Assembly (NCBI RefSeq): GCF_002086695.1
Contig: NZ_MVIH01000022.1
Span: 1-64,000, forward strand
Source of the DNA: Mycolicibacterium rhodesiae
Lineage (GTDB): Bacteria; Actinomycetota; Actinomycetes; Mycobacteriales; Mycobacteriaceae
Length of the DNA: 64,000 nt
Direction: 5' to 3'
Below the pieces are notes generated by a model. It had not been told where the DNA came from. It did not search any database and saw only the letters and a program-made list of their open reading frames with translations. Both the position numbers and the translations under genes were made by a program. Of the stretch, positions 42,551 to 50,887 are shown piece by piece. Position 1 is the first letter of the stretch; every line of letters begins with the position of its first letter.

Positions 42551-44017
42551 CTAGATGGTGGCCGGCACCGGCATGGCCGGGAAGTAGCCGTCGGGCGCAT
42601 GCGTGCCGCCTAGCGGCGTGCCGTCGGGGGTGATGTTGAGGAACTGTGCCACCCAGGTGGGGTCCTTATCGGCCAGCAGCAGCGCCGAGGGCTCGTTGCT
42701 GCGAACGTATTTCGCCGACTCCCGTCCGAAGATCCACTGGCATCCCTCGGAGCAGAACCAATATCGCTGTCCGGCATAGTCGACCGGATACGCCTTCGCG
42801 GTGGCCGGCTCGGGGAATGTGCACGGGAACTTGCACAGGTCACAGATCATCGGAAGGGTGTCTGCATCGACGACCGCGCCGTCGGCCGCCGCCCGCCAGA
42901 ATGCCGCATGGCTGGGCCCGAAGGCCGGGTACTTGTCGTGCAACCAGGCCAAGTCATCCTCGGTTGGTTGGTGCACGTCGAACCACAACTGGTCACGGGT
43001 GGTGTAGAGGCTTCGCCAGATGGTGTGCGAGCCGTGCTCAACCTCGGCGAGCGCTTGGGCGAGATGGCGTGGCGGTTGCAGTCCGAACTGAGACAGTTCG
43101 GACACGTAGCCCTCGATGAAATCCTCGAGGACATAACGGCGGAACGCCTCCTTGTAGGAGATCGGCTTCTTCTTGGGGAAGTAGTCGAGTACCGGGCTGA
43201 CCACGGCCAGCAGCAGGCGGTGGCAGCGCCAGAACCACTTGTCCATCCAGTCCTGGATGAGCGACAGGTTCGTGTCACCGAATTGCAGCATGGCTCGGGC
43301 GACCGACTGTCCGAGCGCCATATGCCGGGTCTCGTCGCTCTGAATGGTCAGGTGCGCCTGCCCGAATCCGAAGTCTCCGTTGGCAACTCCGGCGGCCGGG
43401 GCCGCGATGAACAGCAGGTTCGTGAACGCCGTCTCGAAGACCAAGTTGGTGCCGATGATCGCTTCGATCGGGTCCGTGGTGATCAGGTCCTCGAAGAACG
43501 AACGGTCACCTTGGAAGTACCAGTGTCGTTCGAAGAAGGTGATGCGGTCTTTGGGTAGCAGGAATCCGCTTTCGTGGTGTTTGGCGTAGTCCTTGGCTTG
43601 ATAGATCGCCTCTTCGGCGTGACGGCGCTCATCCATGGCTTGGACCATCGACGCGATCCGGATCGCAGGCGCGGGGGCGAACCGTGCAACCCGAACATGC
43701 CCGCGATAGTTGTAGTACTCGCTGTAGGTCAAGGCAGTGTTGAACGACTTCATCGCCTCCACCCACCGAGGGTCGACGCGTCCGATATGCCCGAAGCGGG
43801 CTCCGGCGTCGCGCACGGCGTGAAACTTGTCCTCCTTCTCGGCCTGGATGCGGATGTAGTCCTCGAACAAGATCTGGAAAGGATCGTTGAACTTCTTCCA
43901 ATCGGGCATCGAACAAGCTGTGCGCCACTCTTCTGGGATATAGGCGTCATCGCCGACATAGGTCGGATCCCAATGCAGGGAATGCGTCAGCCGCTGGTAT
44001 TGCTCGCGGGACTTCAT
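42551..44017 (-). CDS. Diiron monooxygenase hydroxylase alpha (catalytic) subunit with YHS domain
   Basis: 488 residues, close to toluene/phenol monooxygenase alpha subunits. The six iron ligands can be placed: Glu100 (TYSEYYN), Glu130 and His133 (MDERRHAE), Glu195 (VFETAFTN), Glu229 and His232 (SDETRHMA). The C-terminus carries a YHS-type metal/cysteine domain (MICDLCKFPC ... WFCSEGCQWIF), as in TmoA relatives. First gene of the nine-gene operon, with starts of the divergent regulator 286 nt away. The substrate of this class is usually an aromatic ring or alkene. Neighbours suggest a nitrogen heterocycle here, which is inference. Confidence 0.92.
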   Translation of the reverse strand: MKSREQYQRLTHSLHWDPTYVGDDAYIPEEWRTACSMPDWKKFNDPFQILFEDYIRIQAEKEDKFHAVRDAGARFGHIGRVDPRWVEAMKSFNTALTYSEYYNYRGHVRVARFAPAPAIRIASMVQAMDERRHAEEAIYQAKDYAKHHESGFLLPKDRITFFERHWYFQGDRSFFEDLITTDPIEAIIGTNLVFETAFTNLLFIAAPAAGVANGDFGFGQAHLTIQSDETRHMALGQSVARAMLQFGDTNLSLIQDWMDKWFWRCHRLLLAVVSPVLDYFPKKKPISYKEAFRRYVLEDFIEGYVSELSQFGLQPPRHLAQALAEVEHGSHTIWRSLYTTRDQLWFDVHQPTEDDLAWLHDKYPAFGPSHAAFWRAAADGAVVDADTLPMICDLCKFPCTFPEPATAKAYPVDYAGQRYWFCSEGCQWIFGRESAKYVRSNEPSALLLADKDPTWVAQFLNITPDGTPLGGTHAPDGYFPAMPVPATI

Positions 44018-44056
44018 GAAAGCTCCAATCTCGGTTTATGCGCGTCGCCTGTACGT

Positions 44057-44130
44057 CAACCTTCATAACTTGAATCAAGGTTGTTCATATGGAGTTGCCG
44101 GTCAAAGGTTGTTGGAATTACTGAAGGTTA
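44057..44130. promoter_or_regulatory. Operator-like AAGGTTG repeats in the divergent monooxygenase promoter
   Basis: CAACCTT (44057-44063) and AAGGTTG (44077-44083) form a perfect 7-bp inverted repeat with a 13-bp spacer, 40 nt upstream of the alpha-subunit gene. AAGGTTG recurs at 44105-44111 and as AAGGTTA at 44124-44130. The 286-bp intergenic region is also locally AT-rich. These are the best candidate binding sites for the divergent MerR-XRE-cupin regulator. Confidence 0.6.
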
Positions 44131-44303
44131 GAGCGCAGGTGTTACGGCTGCGTTCGCGAAAGTTTCAATCATGTTGCGGTAGATCCGTCCATTTGGGCTG
44201 CTCACGCCGTTCAGCACGAGTCGCATCACCGTCGACGGGGCGTGCGGCGTTAGGCTCGGTGAGCTGAGCGCACGGCTGACAGCACCGCGAAGGGAGGCCG
44301 GAC

Positions 44304-45218
44304 GTGACGACGGATGTCACGGCAACCAACGGCCATCACGACGGCCATGTACCGCGCCGTTCGGGCCGCCCTCGGGCCGCCGCCAAGGAGGTTAAGCCAC
44401 CTGCCGCCGACGGCCAGGGCATCTACATTCAGCAGGCCGCCCAACTTGTGGGCGCGACCCCCGTGCAATTGCGCGCGTGGGAGCAACAACAGCTCGTCAC
44501 GCCGTCCCGTACGCCGTCAGGGTATCGGGTGTACTCGATCGCCGACATCGAACGCATGCAGCGCATCCAGTCGCTAACGGCTGGTGGGGTCAACGCCGAG
44601 GGCGTACGCCGGATCCTGAACGGACCGGGCTACTCGGCAGGGGTTCCTGCCGCGCTGACCGCTCCGTCTTCCCAATCGCGCAGCATCGGCAGCGCCATCC
44701 GCGACCTCCGTAAAGAACGCGGCCTGACACTGCGAGACCTGTCCAGTTCGACCGGGCTGAGCGCGTCCTACATCAGTTCGGTGGAACGAGGGGCTGCCGC
44801 GCCGTCGATCGCGTCGTTGCAGAAAATCGGTGCCGTTTTCAACACCAACGTCCTCGGCCTGATGTCCGAATCGTACGAAGCACCGTGCTCTCCGCTGGTT
44901 CGGGTCCACGACCGCCGCGTACTCGACAGCGACAAGGGTGTGCGGATCGAGGACTTGTCAACGGCCGGAAGCAACCTCGAGCCACTGCTTTTCACGTTCC
45001 AGCCCGGTTGCGGTAGCGACGGTGCGATCTCACACGAAGGCGAGGAGTTCTTCTACGTGATGAGCGGGCAGCTGTACCTATGCCTCGACGGCAGCGACGA
45101 GTACTACCTTAACCCCGGCGACTCGATGAGCTATCGCAGCGAACGCGCCCACGAATTTGGCAATCCCGGCGACGAGCCGACCACCGTCCTCTGGATCAAT
45201 ACGCCGCGCACCTTCTGA
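44304..45218 (+). CDS. Triple-domain regulator: MerR HTH + XRE HTH + cupin
   Basis: 304 residues from a GTG with AGGGAGG 6 nt upstream. Residues 38-105 form a MerR winged helix (IYIQQAAQLVGATPVQLRAWEQ, then SGYRVYSIADIERMQRI). Residues 126-185 form a Cro/CI-type helix-turn-helix (IRDLRKERGLTLRDLSSSTG, then SASYISSVERGAAAPS). Residues 190-302 form a cupin (ISHEGEEFFYVMSGQLYLCLDG...LNPGDSMSYRSERAHEFGN), probably the effector-sensing part. Cupin-linked XRE regulators (PuuR type) are common; an added MerR domain is unusual. Divergent from the monooxygenase operon, so it presumably controls it. The Lys/Arg-rich first 35 residues look disordered. Confidence 0.88.
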   Translation: MTTDVTATNGHHDGHVPRRSGRPRAAAKEVKPPAADGQGIYIQQAAQLVGATPVQLRAWEQQQLVTPSRTPSGYRVYSIADIERMQRIQSLTAGGVNAEGVRRILNGPGYSAGVPAALTAPSSQSRSIGSAIRDLRKERGLTLRDLSSSTGLSASYISSVERGAAAPSIASLQKIGAVFNTNVLGLMSESYEAPCSPLVRVHDRRVLDSDKGVRIEDLSTAGSNLEPLLFTFQPGCGSDGAISHEGEEFFYVMSGQLYLCLDGSDEYYLNPGDSMSYRSERAHEFGNPGDEPTTVLWINTPRTF

Positions 45219-45235
45219 GCGCAGGCCGCACCGCC

Positions 45236-47857
45236 TCAGGCGATGAGTTCGATGACGTGGGCGTCCTGCACACCCAGGTAGCGGGCCGGCGTGCAGGTCA
45301 GCACGATCACCTGTCCGTTGTCTCCGACAGAGTCGAACACCGCACCCATCTTCGTCAGCCGGTCCGGGTCGGTGAAGCCGAGCGCGTCGTCGATGACAAC
45401 CGGTACGGAGTCTTCCTTCGCGACCAGCGCCGCACCCGCCAGCCGGGCCAGAATGCCGAGTTGTTCTTTCGCCCCGCCGGACAGCGAGTCGTAGGGAACA
45501 GTCCGACCGTCCAAGGTGCGGTTGCAGATTCGCAGATCGCTGTCGATCTCGACTTCGAAGCTCGGCCCGAACACCGGACGGCCCAGCCGCTCGATCTCGC
45601 TGCGGAACGGTGCGACGTATCGCTGCCGGGTGTTGTCCCGGTGACGGGCCATCACCGACCGCAACAACTGTGCAGCCCGCGCCCGACGAGACACCCGGGA
45701 ATGCTCGGCGAAGGCATGTTCGCGGGCGATCTGGGCGGTGTCGAGGCTGCCTTGTCGCCCCTCGTTGCCGATGATGCCGAGCTCGACGGTGATGTCATTG
45801 AGCGCCTGGCCCACCTGCGCGTGCTCACCCTCCAGCGCGGCGGCTGCGGAACTGGCCGCGGCGAGCTCCGCTTGTACGGCAGCGGGGTCGCAGGCGGCAT
45901 ACGCGCCGGCCAGCTCGGCCACCGCGGCATCGGCCTGGCGTTGAGCCTCGACGTCGGCCGCCGCCTGTGCGGCCAGCTGCTCGTCATCACTGCCGGCCCG
46001 CACCGCTGCCAGCCGCTCTCTCGCCGCCTCGAGTTCAGCACTGGCGTCGGTCACCTTGGCGCGCAGAACCGTTGCCGCAGTACTGCTTTCGGTTAGCCGA
46101 ATGTTGGCACCCGCCATCGCCCGTTGATGCAAATCGGCGTCGGCACGTGCGGTTTCACGCGACTCGATGGCGCTCACGAACGCCGCGCGCGCGGCGGCGC
46201 CGTCGACACCCGCGGTCAGCAGGACAGGCGAGATCGCCTCACGCAGAGATGCCAGCCGCGCGCGCATCTCCACCGCCCCTTCGTCCTCGCACAATCCGGC
46301 CAGTGTCGCGGCCAACTGATCGCGATTGCTGACGAGTTCTCTGCGGCGCCGGTCGAGATCCCGCGCACCCTCGAGATCGCCGGCGCCGCCCTGCCGCAAC
46401 GCTTCAGCCAGAATGTGCTGGGCCGCATCCAGTTTGGCCTGAACACTGGAGGTGGTTGCACCCGGATCGATCCGCACGCTGAGCACTCCGGGCAGCTCGA
46501 CTGCTGTCGGCGACGAGGTCGGCGGCGCCCAGCTCTGCCCTGCAGCCAGCCGGATGGTCTGCTCCCCCACCGTCAGCTCGAGGTCGGTGGCCGCGGTGAA
46601 CTCCACCGTCGTCGCGGTGGCGGTGAGCTGTGCCTGGATCCGCTCGACGAGCGCTGCAGCCGACTCGACATCGGCCATCACGTCGGCAGTCAGCGTGATC
46701 CCGGAGAGCTCCTGGGTCAGGGTGGCCAGCTGTTGCTCGATAGTCGCGATCCGCTCCAACCGCGCGGCGAGGCGCTGCGCCTGCTCGTCGGCGGCCAGCG
46801 CATCCACCACCCGCCGGGCCTCGTCGACGGTCTTCTCGGCGGCGGCGAGGGCAGCGGTCGACTCCGCCGTTGCCGCACAAGCCATTTCGACGACTTCGCG
46901 GGCAGTGTGTTCGGCCTCGATCGCGGCTGCCAGCCGCGACTGGATCTCGGCAACGGCCGCGGTGCGGGCTGCCACATCCTCGCGCAGGCGAGCCCGTTGC
47001 GCCTGCGCGGCGCTCGATGCGGCACAGGTGCCCTGCGCCGCGGTCGCCACCAGCTCAGCTTGGCGCAGCTGGTCGCCGAGCGCGGCCAGCGCGGTGGCCG
47101 CCGTCTGCGCGTCGGTCAGCCGCTGGGCGACACTCGGGCCGCGATCGGTGAGCGCGGCTTTCCGCTCGGCGAGGTCGGCATGCCTGCGCACCCGTTCATC
47201 GACTTCGGCGACCGCGGCCGCGCACCTGGCTACGTCCTCGTCGGCCGCACGCAGCTGCGCGATCGCCGCCGCCCACTCACCGGTCGGCCGGCCGGTCGCC
47301 GTGAAGTACTTGCCGTATTCGGCGTCGATCCGTTCGATCAGCAGGGGTTCGGTGCCCGAGAGTGCGGCGTCGTCGCCCGCCGCCAAATCCAGTGCCCGCG
47401 AGAGGGCGTCGCATTCGGACAGGTCCACCGCCGCCGTCGAGCCGGCCTGCAGAACCCGTTGCGCATGCCACAACTCGGTGTCCACCGTCTCCCCGAGCAT
47501 GGCCAGGACCCGCTCGTGCGCCTCGTCTCCGGTGAGCTGTTCGCGTCGGGGCGCCGAGATCGTGAGTTCGGTCTCGCACTTCTTGTGGAAACGTTTCCGG
47601 TAGACGAAACGGTATGGCCCGGTGCTGATTTCGGCGAGCACCTCGGATCCGACGTCGGCGTGCGTCGGCTTGACCTGCTTGACGTCTTTCTTCGTCGAGC
47701 GGTCCTTCGATTCCAGCAGCAGGTCGAGCGCCTCGATCATCGACGTCTTGCCGATTTCATTGGCACCGCACACGACGACAACGCCATGGTCGGGAAACTG
47801 GATGTCGCGGTGGGTGATTCCGCGATAGTTGGTCAGGGCCAACCGGTGCAGTTTCAT
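45236..47857 (-). CDS. SbcC/Rad50-like ATPase (Rv1278-type)
   Basis: 873 residues. The N-terminal half of the ABC-type ATPase has MKLHRLALTNYRGI and Walker A CGANEIGKTSM. A long Ala/Glu/Arg-rich coiled-coil region (about 200-740) follows. The C-terminal half has signature PYDSLSGGAKEQLGILARLA and Walker B VPVVIDDALGFTD. No C-x-x-C zinc hook is visible at the coil apex, unlike Rad50/SbcC. It overlaps the SbcD-like gene by 4 nt, so the two are an operon and likely a complex acting on DNA ends. Size and position match Rv1278. Specific function is not established. Confidence 0.87.
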   Translation of the reverse strand: MKLHRLALTNYRGITHRDIQFPDHGVVVVCGANEIGKTSMIEALDLLLESKDRSTKKDVKQVKPTHADVGSEVLAEISTGPYRFVYRKRFHKKCETELTISAPRREQLTGDEAHERVLAMLGETVDTELWHAQRVLQAGSTAAVDLSECDALSRALDLAAGDDAALSGTEPLLIERIDAEYGKYFTATGRPTGEWAAAIAQLRAADEDVARCAAAVAEVDERVRRHADLAERKAALTDRGPSVAQRLTDAQTAATALAALGDQLRQAELVATAAQGTCAASSAAQAQRARLREDVAARTAAVAEIQSRLAAAIEAEHTAREVVEMACAATAESTAALAAAEKTVDEARRVVDALAADEQAQRLAARLERIATIEQQLATLTQELSGITLTADVMADVESAAALVERIQAQLTATATTVEFTAATDLELTVGEQTIRLAAGQSWAPPTSSPTAVELPGVLSVRIDPGATTSSVQAKLDAAQHILAEALRQGGAGDLEGARDLDRRRRELVSNRDQLAATLAGLCEDEGAVEMRARLASLREAISPVLLTAGVDGAAARAAFVSAIESRETARADADLHQRAMAGANIRLTESSTAATVLRAKVTDASAELEAARERLAAVRAGSDDEQLAAQAAADVEAQRQADAAVAELAGAYAACDPAAVQAELAAASSAAAALEGEHAQVGQALNDITVELGIIGNEGRQGSLDTAQIAREHAFAEHSRVSRRARAAQLLRSVMARHRDNTRQRYVAPFRSEIERLGRPVFGPSFEVEIDSDLRICNRTLDGRTVPYDSLSGGAKEQLGILARLAGAALVAKEDSVPVVIDDALGFTDPDRLTKMGAVFDSVGDNGQVIVLTCTPARYLGVQDAHVIELIA

Positions 47858-49005
47858 GCAGCACTCCCGCCCGCCAGCCGCAGCAACAGCCCGAGCGCGC
47901 TCTGGGCATCCTGGGCGGCTTCGTCGTCACCGGAGCGGGCGGTGCTGACCAACTCGTCGACGGCGGCCGCGGCGAACCCACCGATGCCGAGATCGTCGAA
48001 CTCACCGTCGGCAGGCATGACTGCGATGTTGGTATGCCGTTCCCAGGTGCCCAGCCAGGCGAACAACCGAGCGTACTTGTCCAGGCAGGCATCCAGCGCC
48101 GCACGGTCGGTGACGGTCAGCGAGCCGGTCAACCCCAATCGCACGACAGTGCGGTCCTTGTCTGCCAGCAGATCCAGGTTGAGGTCGAGATCGGCGATGT
48201 CCCGGGTGTCGTCGACCTGGCGGTGCAACGTGACGAACCGCCACCGTCCGACATGGTGGGATTCGACGGTTACCTGATGCGCAGGGTCCGCCTCGTCGAT
48301 GTCGACCAGCAGGACATGACCAGGATCGGCCTCGACGTCATCGAAGTTGGTCACTTCCGGCGAGCCCGAGTACCACACCCTGCGACTGTCACCGACGCAG
48401 GTGCGGGAGTGCTTGTCCCCCAAGGCGACATAGTGGACCGCGCCGCGATCGACAGCCTCGGCCACGGCGGCCATCCGGATCAGCGAGGACTTACCGGGAT
48501 CGGGATCGAGCACGTCGACCCCGCCGTGGGCTACCAGCACGCGCGCGGTGCCGTCGGCCGGAAGGCCCGCCAGCACCGCGGCGGCCAGGTCGGTGGTCGG
48601 CGCCTTGGTGCGCCACGGCGCCGCGACCAACTGCACCCCGGGACGCACCTCCCAGACCCCGTCGCGATCCAGCACAGTGACGTTGTCCGGGCATTCGGCT
48701 CGGAACAGAGCACTGGTGTACACCGACGACGCGTCGAGAGGATCGTGGTTGCCCGGCAGCAGGTACACCGGAACACCGATGGCGCGCATCGCTTCCAGGG
48801 ACTGGCTGACCACCTTGGGCGCAAGCTGGTTGTGCTCGAACACGTCACCGGCCGCGACGACGAACTCCGCGGAGGTCTGCCGCGCCAGCGCGCCGAGGCC
48901 GGCCACCGCATCGCGCCGGGCGGCCGAGTACCGCGGCTGGGCTTCACCTTCCAGGAAATGCCGCGTCATGCCGAGTTGCCAGTCGGCGGTGTGCAGAAAT
49001 CGCAT
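47854..49005 (-). CDS. SbcD/Mre11-like metallophosphoesterase nuclease (Rv1277-type)
   Basis: 383 residues. Calcineurin-like phosphoesterase motifs: MRFLHTADWQLG (D-x-H variant), VVAAGDVFEHN (GDxxxx), LLPGNHDPLD (GNHD), LVAHGGVD and ALGDKHSR (GxxH-type). These supply the two-metal site. The C-terminal part is helical and Ala-rich. Coupled by a 4-nt ATGA overlap to the SbcC-like gene. By analogy with SbcCD/Mre11-Rad50 it would process DNA ends. Confidence 0.88.
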   Translation of the reverse strand: MRFLHTADWQLGMTRHFLEGEAQPRYSAARRDAVAGLGALARQTSAEFVVAAGDVFEHNQLAPKVVSQSLEAMRAIGVPVYLLPGNHDPLDASSVYTSALFRAECPDNVTVLDRDGVWEVRPGVQLVAAPWRTKAPTTDLAAAVLAGLPADGTARVLVAHGGVDVLDPDPGKSSLIRMAAVAEAVDRGAVHYVALGDKHSRTCVGDSRRVWYSGSPEVTNFDDVEADPGHVLLVDIDEADPAHQVTVESHHVGRWRFVTLHRQVDDTRDIADLDLNLDLLADKDRTVVRLGLTGSLTVTDRAALDACLDKYARLFAWLGTWERHTNIAVMPADGEFDDLGIGGFAAAAVDELVSTARSGDDEAAQDAQSALGLLLRLAGGSAA

Positions 49006-49115
49006 TCGCGGGCTCCTTCCTGTTCTCGGTGGGTGCTGCGGCGAGTGTAGGGCGCGGCGCCGACAAGTCCGTGGACCTCGTCCGGCATGTACCGATCGGG
49101 GTTTAGCCTGGGCCG

Positions 49116-49622
49116 GTGACTGCCGGAGAACGCACGCTCGTCCTGATGCGCCACGCCAAGTCGGACTACCCGAACGGGGTGCCCGATCACGACCGGCCGC
49201 TGGCGTCCCGCGGTATCCGAGAGGGCGGTCTCGCCGGCGACTGGCTGCGGGCCAACATTCCGGCGATCGATCTGGTGCTGTGCTCCACGGCGACCCGCAC
49301 CCGCCAAACCCTCGAGCGCACGGGTATCACCGCGCCGGTCACCTACTCTCAACGGCTCTACGGCGCCACTCCGGGAACGATGCTCCTCGAAATCAACCAG
49401 GTGCCCGACGATGTCGCGACGCTGATGGTGGTCGGCCACGAACCGACGATGAGCCAGCTGTCACTCGGCTTGGCCGATCCCGACCGCTCGGATCGCGCCG
49501 CGGCCGAGGGCATCGCTATCAAGTACCCGACGTCGGCCATCGCGGTGCTGCGGGTGCACGTCGGCTGGGCGGCGCTGGAACTCAGCAGCGCCGAGCTGAC
49601 CTCATTCCACGTGCCGCGCTAG
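49116..49622 (+). CDS. SixA-like histidine phosphatase superfamily protein
   Basis: 168 residues from a GTG. The catalytic motif VLMRHAKSDYP (R-H-A) starts near residue 10, and the second histidine is in VVGHEPTMSQLS; SRGIREGGLAGDWL and LCSTATRTRQTLER are the usual phosphate-pocket segments. SixA-type proteins dephosphorylate phosphohistidine in HPt domains. The target here is unknown. Corresponds by order to Rv1276c. Its last 4 nt overlap the convergent lprC stop. Confidence 0.88.
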   Translation: MTAGERTLVLMRHAKSDYPNGVPDHDRPLASRGIREGGLAGDWLRANIPAIDLVLCSTATRTRQTLERTGITAPVTYSQRLYGATPGTMLLEINQVPDDVATLMVVGHEPTMSQLSLGLADPDRSDRAAAEGIAIKYPTSAIAVLRVHVGWAALELSSAELTSFHVPR

Positions 49623-50167
49623 GAGTTGGTGGCCAGCGTCAGTTCCATCAGCTTGATGGCCTGACCGCACGCGTCGATGCCGGGGGCCTGCGGGTTGACC
49701 CACCATCCGACGACACCGCCTGCATCGCTGGCGACGCCGCAGCCACCGTTGGGATCGCTGGTCCGCATCACGATCGACGGCACACCGGCGATCGACCGGT
49801 TCTCGATCTGGTACTTGAGGAACTGACCGACCGAACGCTCATTGTCGAGGCTGCCCTGCTCGTACCAGAAGCGGGTGATGTCGACCAGGCCGGCCGGGTT
49901 GGCGGCCTGCCAGCGGCAGACCGCACCGACGAAGGTGCTCTGGATGTCGAGCGGATCGGCGCCCACCGTCTTGGCCAGGATGTCGGTGGTGAGGACGTCA
50001 CATTCCTTGAGCAGGTTCGGGTACTGCTGCGCCGAGTTGTCGTTGCGCGGCACGCTGCCCGAGCCCGACTTGGCCGCGGTGCCGTCCACCGTCTTGGCGC
50101 AGCCGCTGACCAGAACCAGCGCTGAGACCGCCGCCATCAACCCGGCGACCGACCGGCGCGGGCTCAT
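49619..50167 (-). CDS. lprC: LprC-type lipoprotein (DUF3558-like)
   Basis: 182 residues. Signal SPRRSVAGLMAAVSALVLVSGC with lipobox VSGC. The mature part has the DUF3558 pattern: NLLKECDVLTTDILAKTVGADP, then CRWQAANPAGLVDITRFW and a terminal IDACGQAIKLMELTL, with cysteines spaced to form disulfides. The ATG overlaps the lprB stop (ATGA). Family role is unknown; it is an envelope lipoprotein. The symbol is given from position and family relative to Rv1275. Confidence 0.78.
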   Translation of the reverse strand: MSPRRSVAGLMAAVSALVLVSGCAKTVDGTAAKSGSGSVPRNDNSAQQYPNLLKECDVLTTDILAKTVGADPLDIQSTFVGAVCRWQAANPAGLVDITRFWYEQGSLDNERSVGQFLKYQIENRSIAGVPSIVMRTSDPNGGCGVASDAGGVVGWWVNPQAPGIDACGQAIKLMELTLATNS

Positions 50168-50721
50168 TTGGAATTCACGATCGATTGGCGGGTCAATTCC
50201 TTGGCCACGTCGCAGGCCGGCGGGAAGGGCTTCTCGTTGAAGCTGACCGACCATTCGATGAAGTCGTCGTTGAACTGGATGCCGACCTCGCACAGGTTGT
50301 CCCCCAGAGTCGGATCGGTGCCGACGGCGATGAACCCGCTGTGGCCCTCGATGTTGATGTCCTCGACGCTGGTGCGCGACAGCTCCTCGGTCTTGCGTTC
50401 CCGCCCGATCGGGCTGCCCCGGTACCAGGTGAAGGAGAAGTGCGGCCCCAGGATCCCGCCGCCGGCCAGCCACTGGCAGCCGACGGAGTTCTTCGCCGTG
50501 TTCACCAAGCCGGTCACCCGCGTCTGCTCGGCCATCGTCTGATCGGTGATGCCACCGCATTCGGGGAACATCGGACCGTGTTTGGCGTTGGCCGACTGCG
50601 GCGCGGGAGCCTGCGAACTCTGTGGCTGGCCGGGGCCGCTGCCCGAGTCCGAGCATGCGCCGATAGAGGCCGCGATGGCTACCACCCCGGCGGCCAACGC
50701 GAGTTTGCGCGTCCCTGTCAT
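50164..50721 (-). CDS. lprB: LprB-type lipoprotein (DUF3558-like)
   Basis: 185 residues. Signal TGTRKLALAAGVVAIAASIGAC with lipobox IGAC, followed by a Ser/Pro/Gln linker. The DUF3558 domain includes MFPECGGITDQTMAEQTRVTG, VGCQWLAGG, HFSFTWYRGSPIGRE and PPACDVAKELTRQ. It is the upstream member of a coupled lprB-lprC pair, divergent from the ABC exporter genes. Function unknown; matches Rv1274 by order. Confidence 0.78.
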   Translation of the reverse strand: MTGTRKLALAAGVVAIAASIGACSDSGSGPGQPQSSQAPAPQSANAKHGPMFPECGGITDQTMAEQTRVTGLVNTAKNSVGCQWLAGGGILGPHFSFTWYRGSPIGRERKTEELSRTSVEDINIEGHSGFIAVGTDPTLGDNLCEVGIQFNDDFIEWSVSFNEKPFPPACDVAKELTRQSIVNSK

Positions 50722-50815
50722 GCGCACCTGCTGCAAGTCACAGCATGCACTGTAGCGGCAGGCCCTCGACACAACCACCGACAGGCCGCTTGACCTGGCG
50801 CTTTGCCGGAACCTT

Positions 50816-50848
50816 GGTGCAACAACTCCGGACACGGGTGCAACAACT
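50816..50848. promoter_or_regulatory. GGTGCAACAACT direct repeat, 21-bp period, in the lprB / ABC exporter divergent region
   Basis: Identical 12-mers at 50816-50827 and 50837-50848 are exactly 21 bp (two helical turns) apart. A partial third copy, GTGCAACAG, lies at 50872-50880, just before the exporter start. The region 50722-50887 carries no gene. A regulator binding one face of the DNA is likely. Confidence 0.5.
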
Positions 50849-50887
50849 TCGCGCGGCCAAGTTGAGGCGGTGTGCAACAGTAGCGAA

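Noticed and set aside
46124..48277. A 717-codon plus-strand frame opposite the SbcC-like gene
   Set aside because: Shadow of the Ala/Glu-rich coiled coil; no motif, no ribosome site.
50730..50760. Possible PhoP box (TCACAGC) upstream of lprB
   Set aside because: Only one half-site of the expected direct repeat is present, so no site was called.
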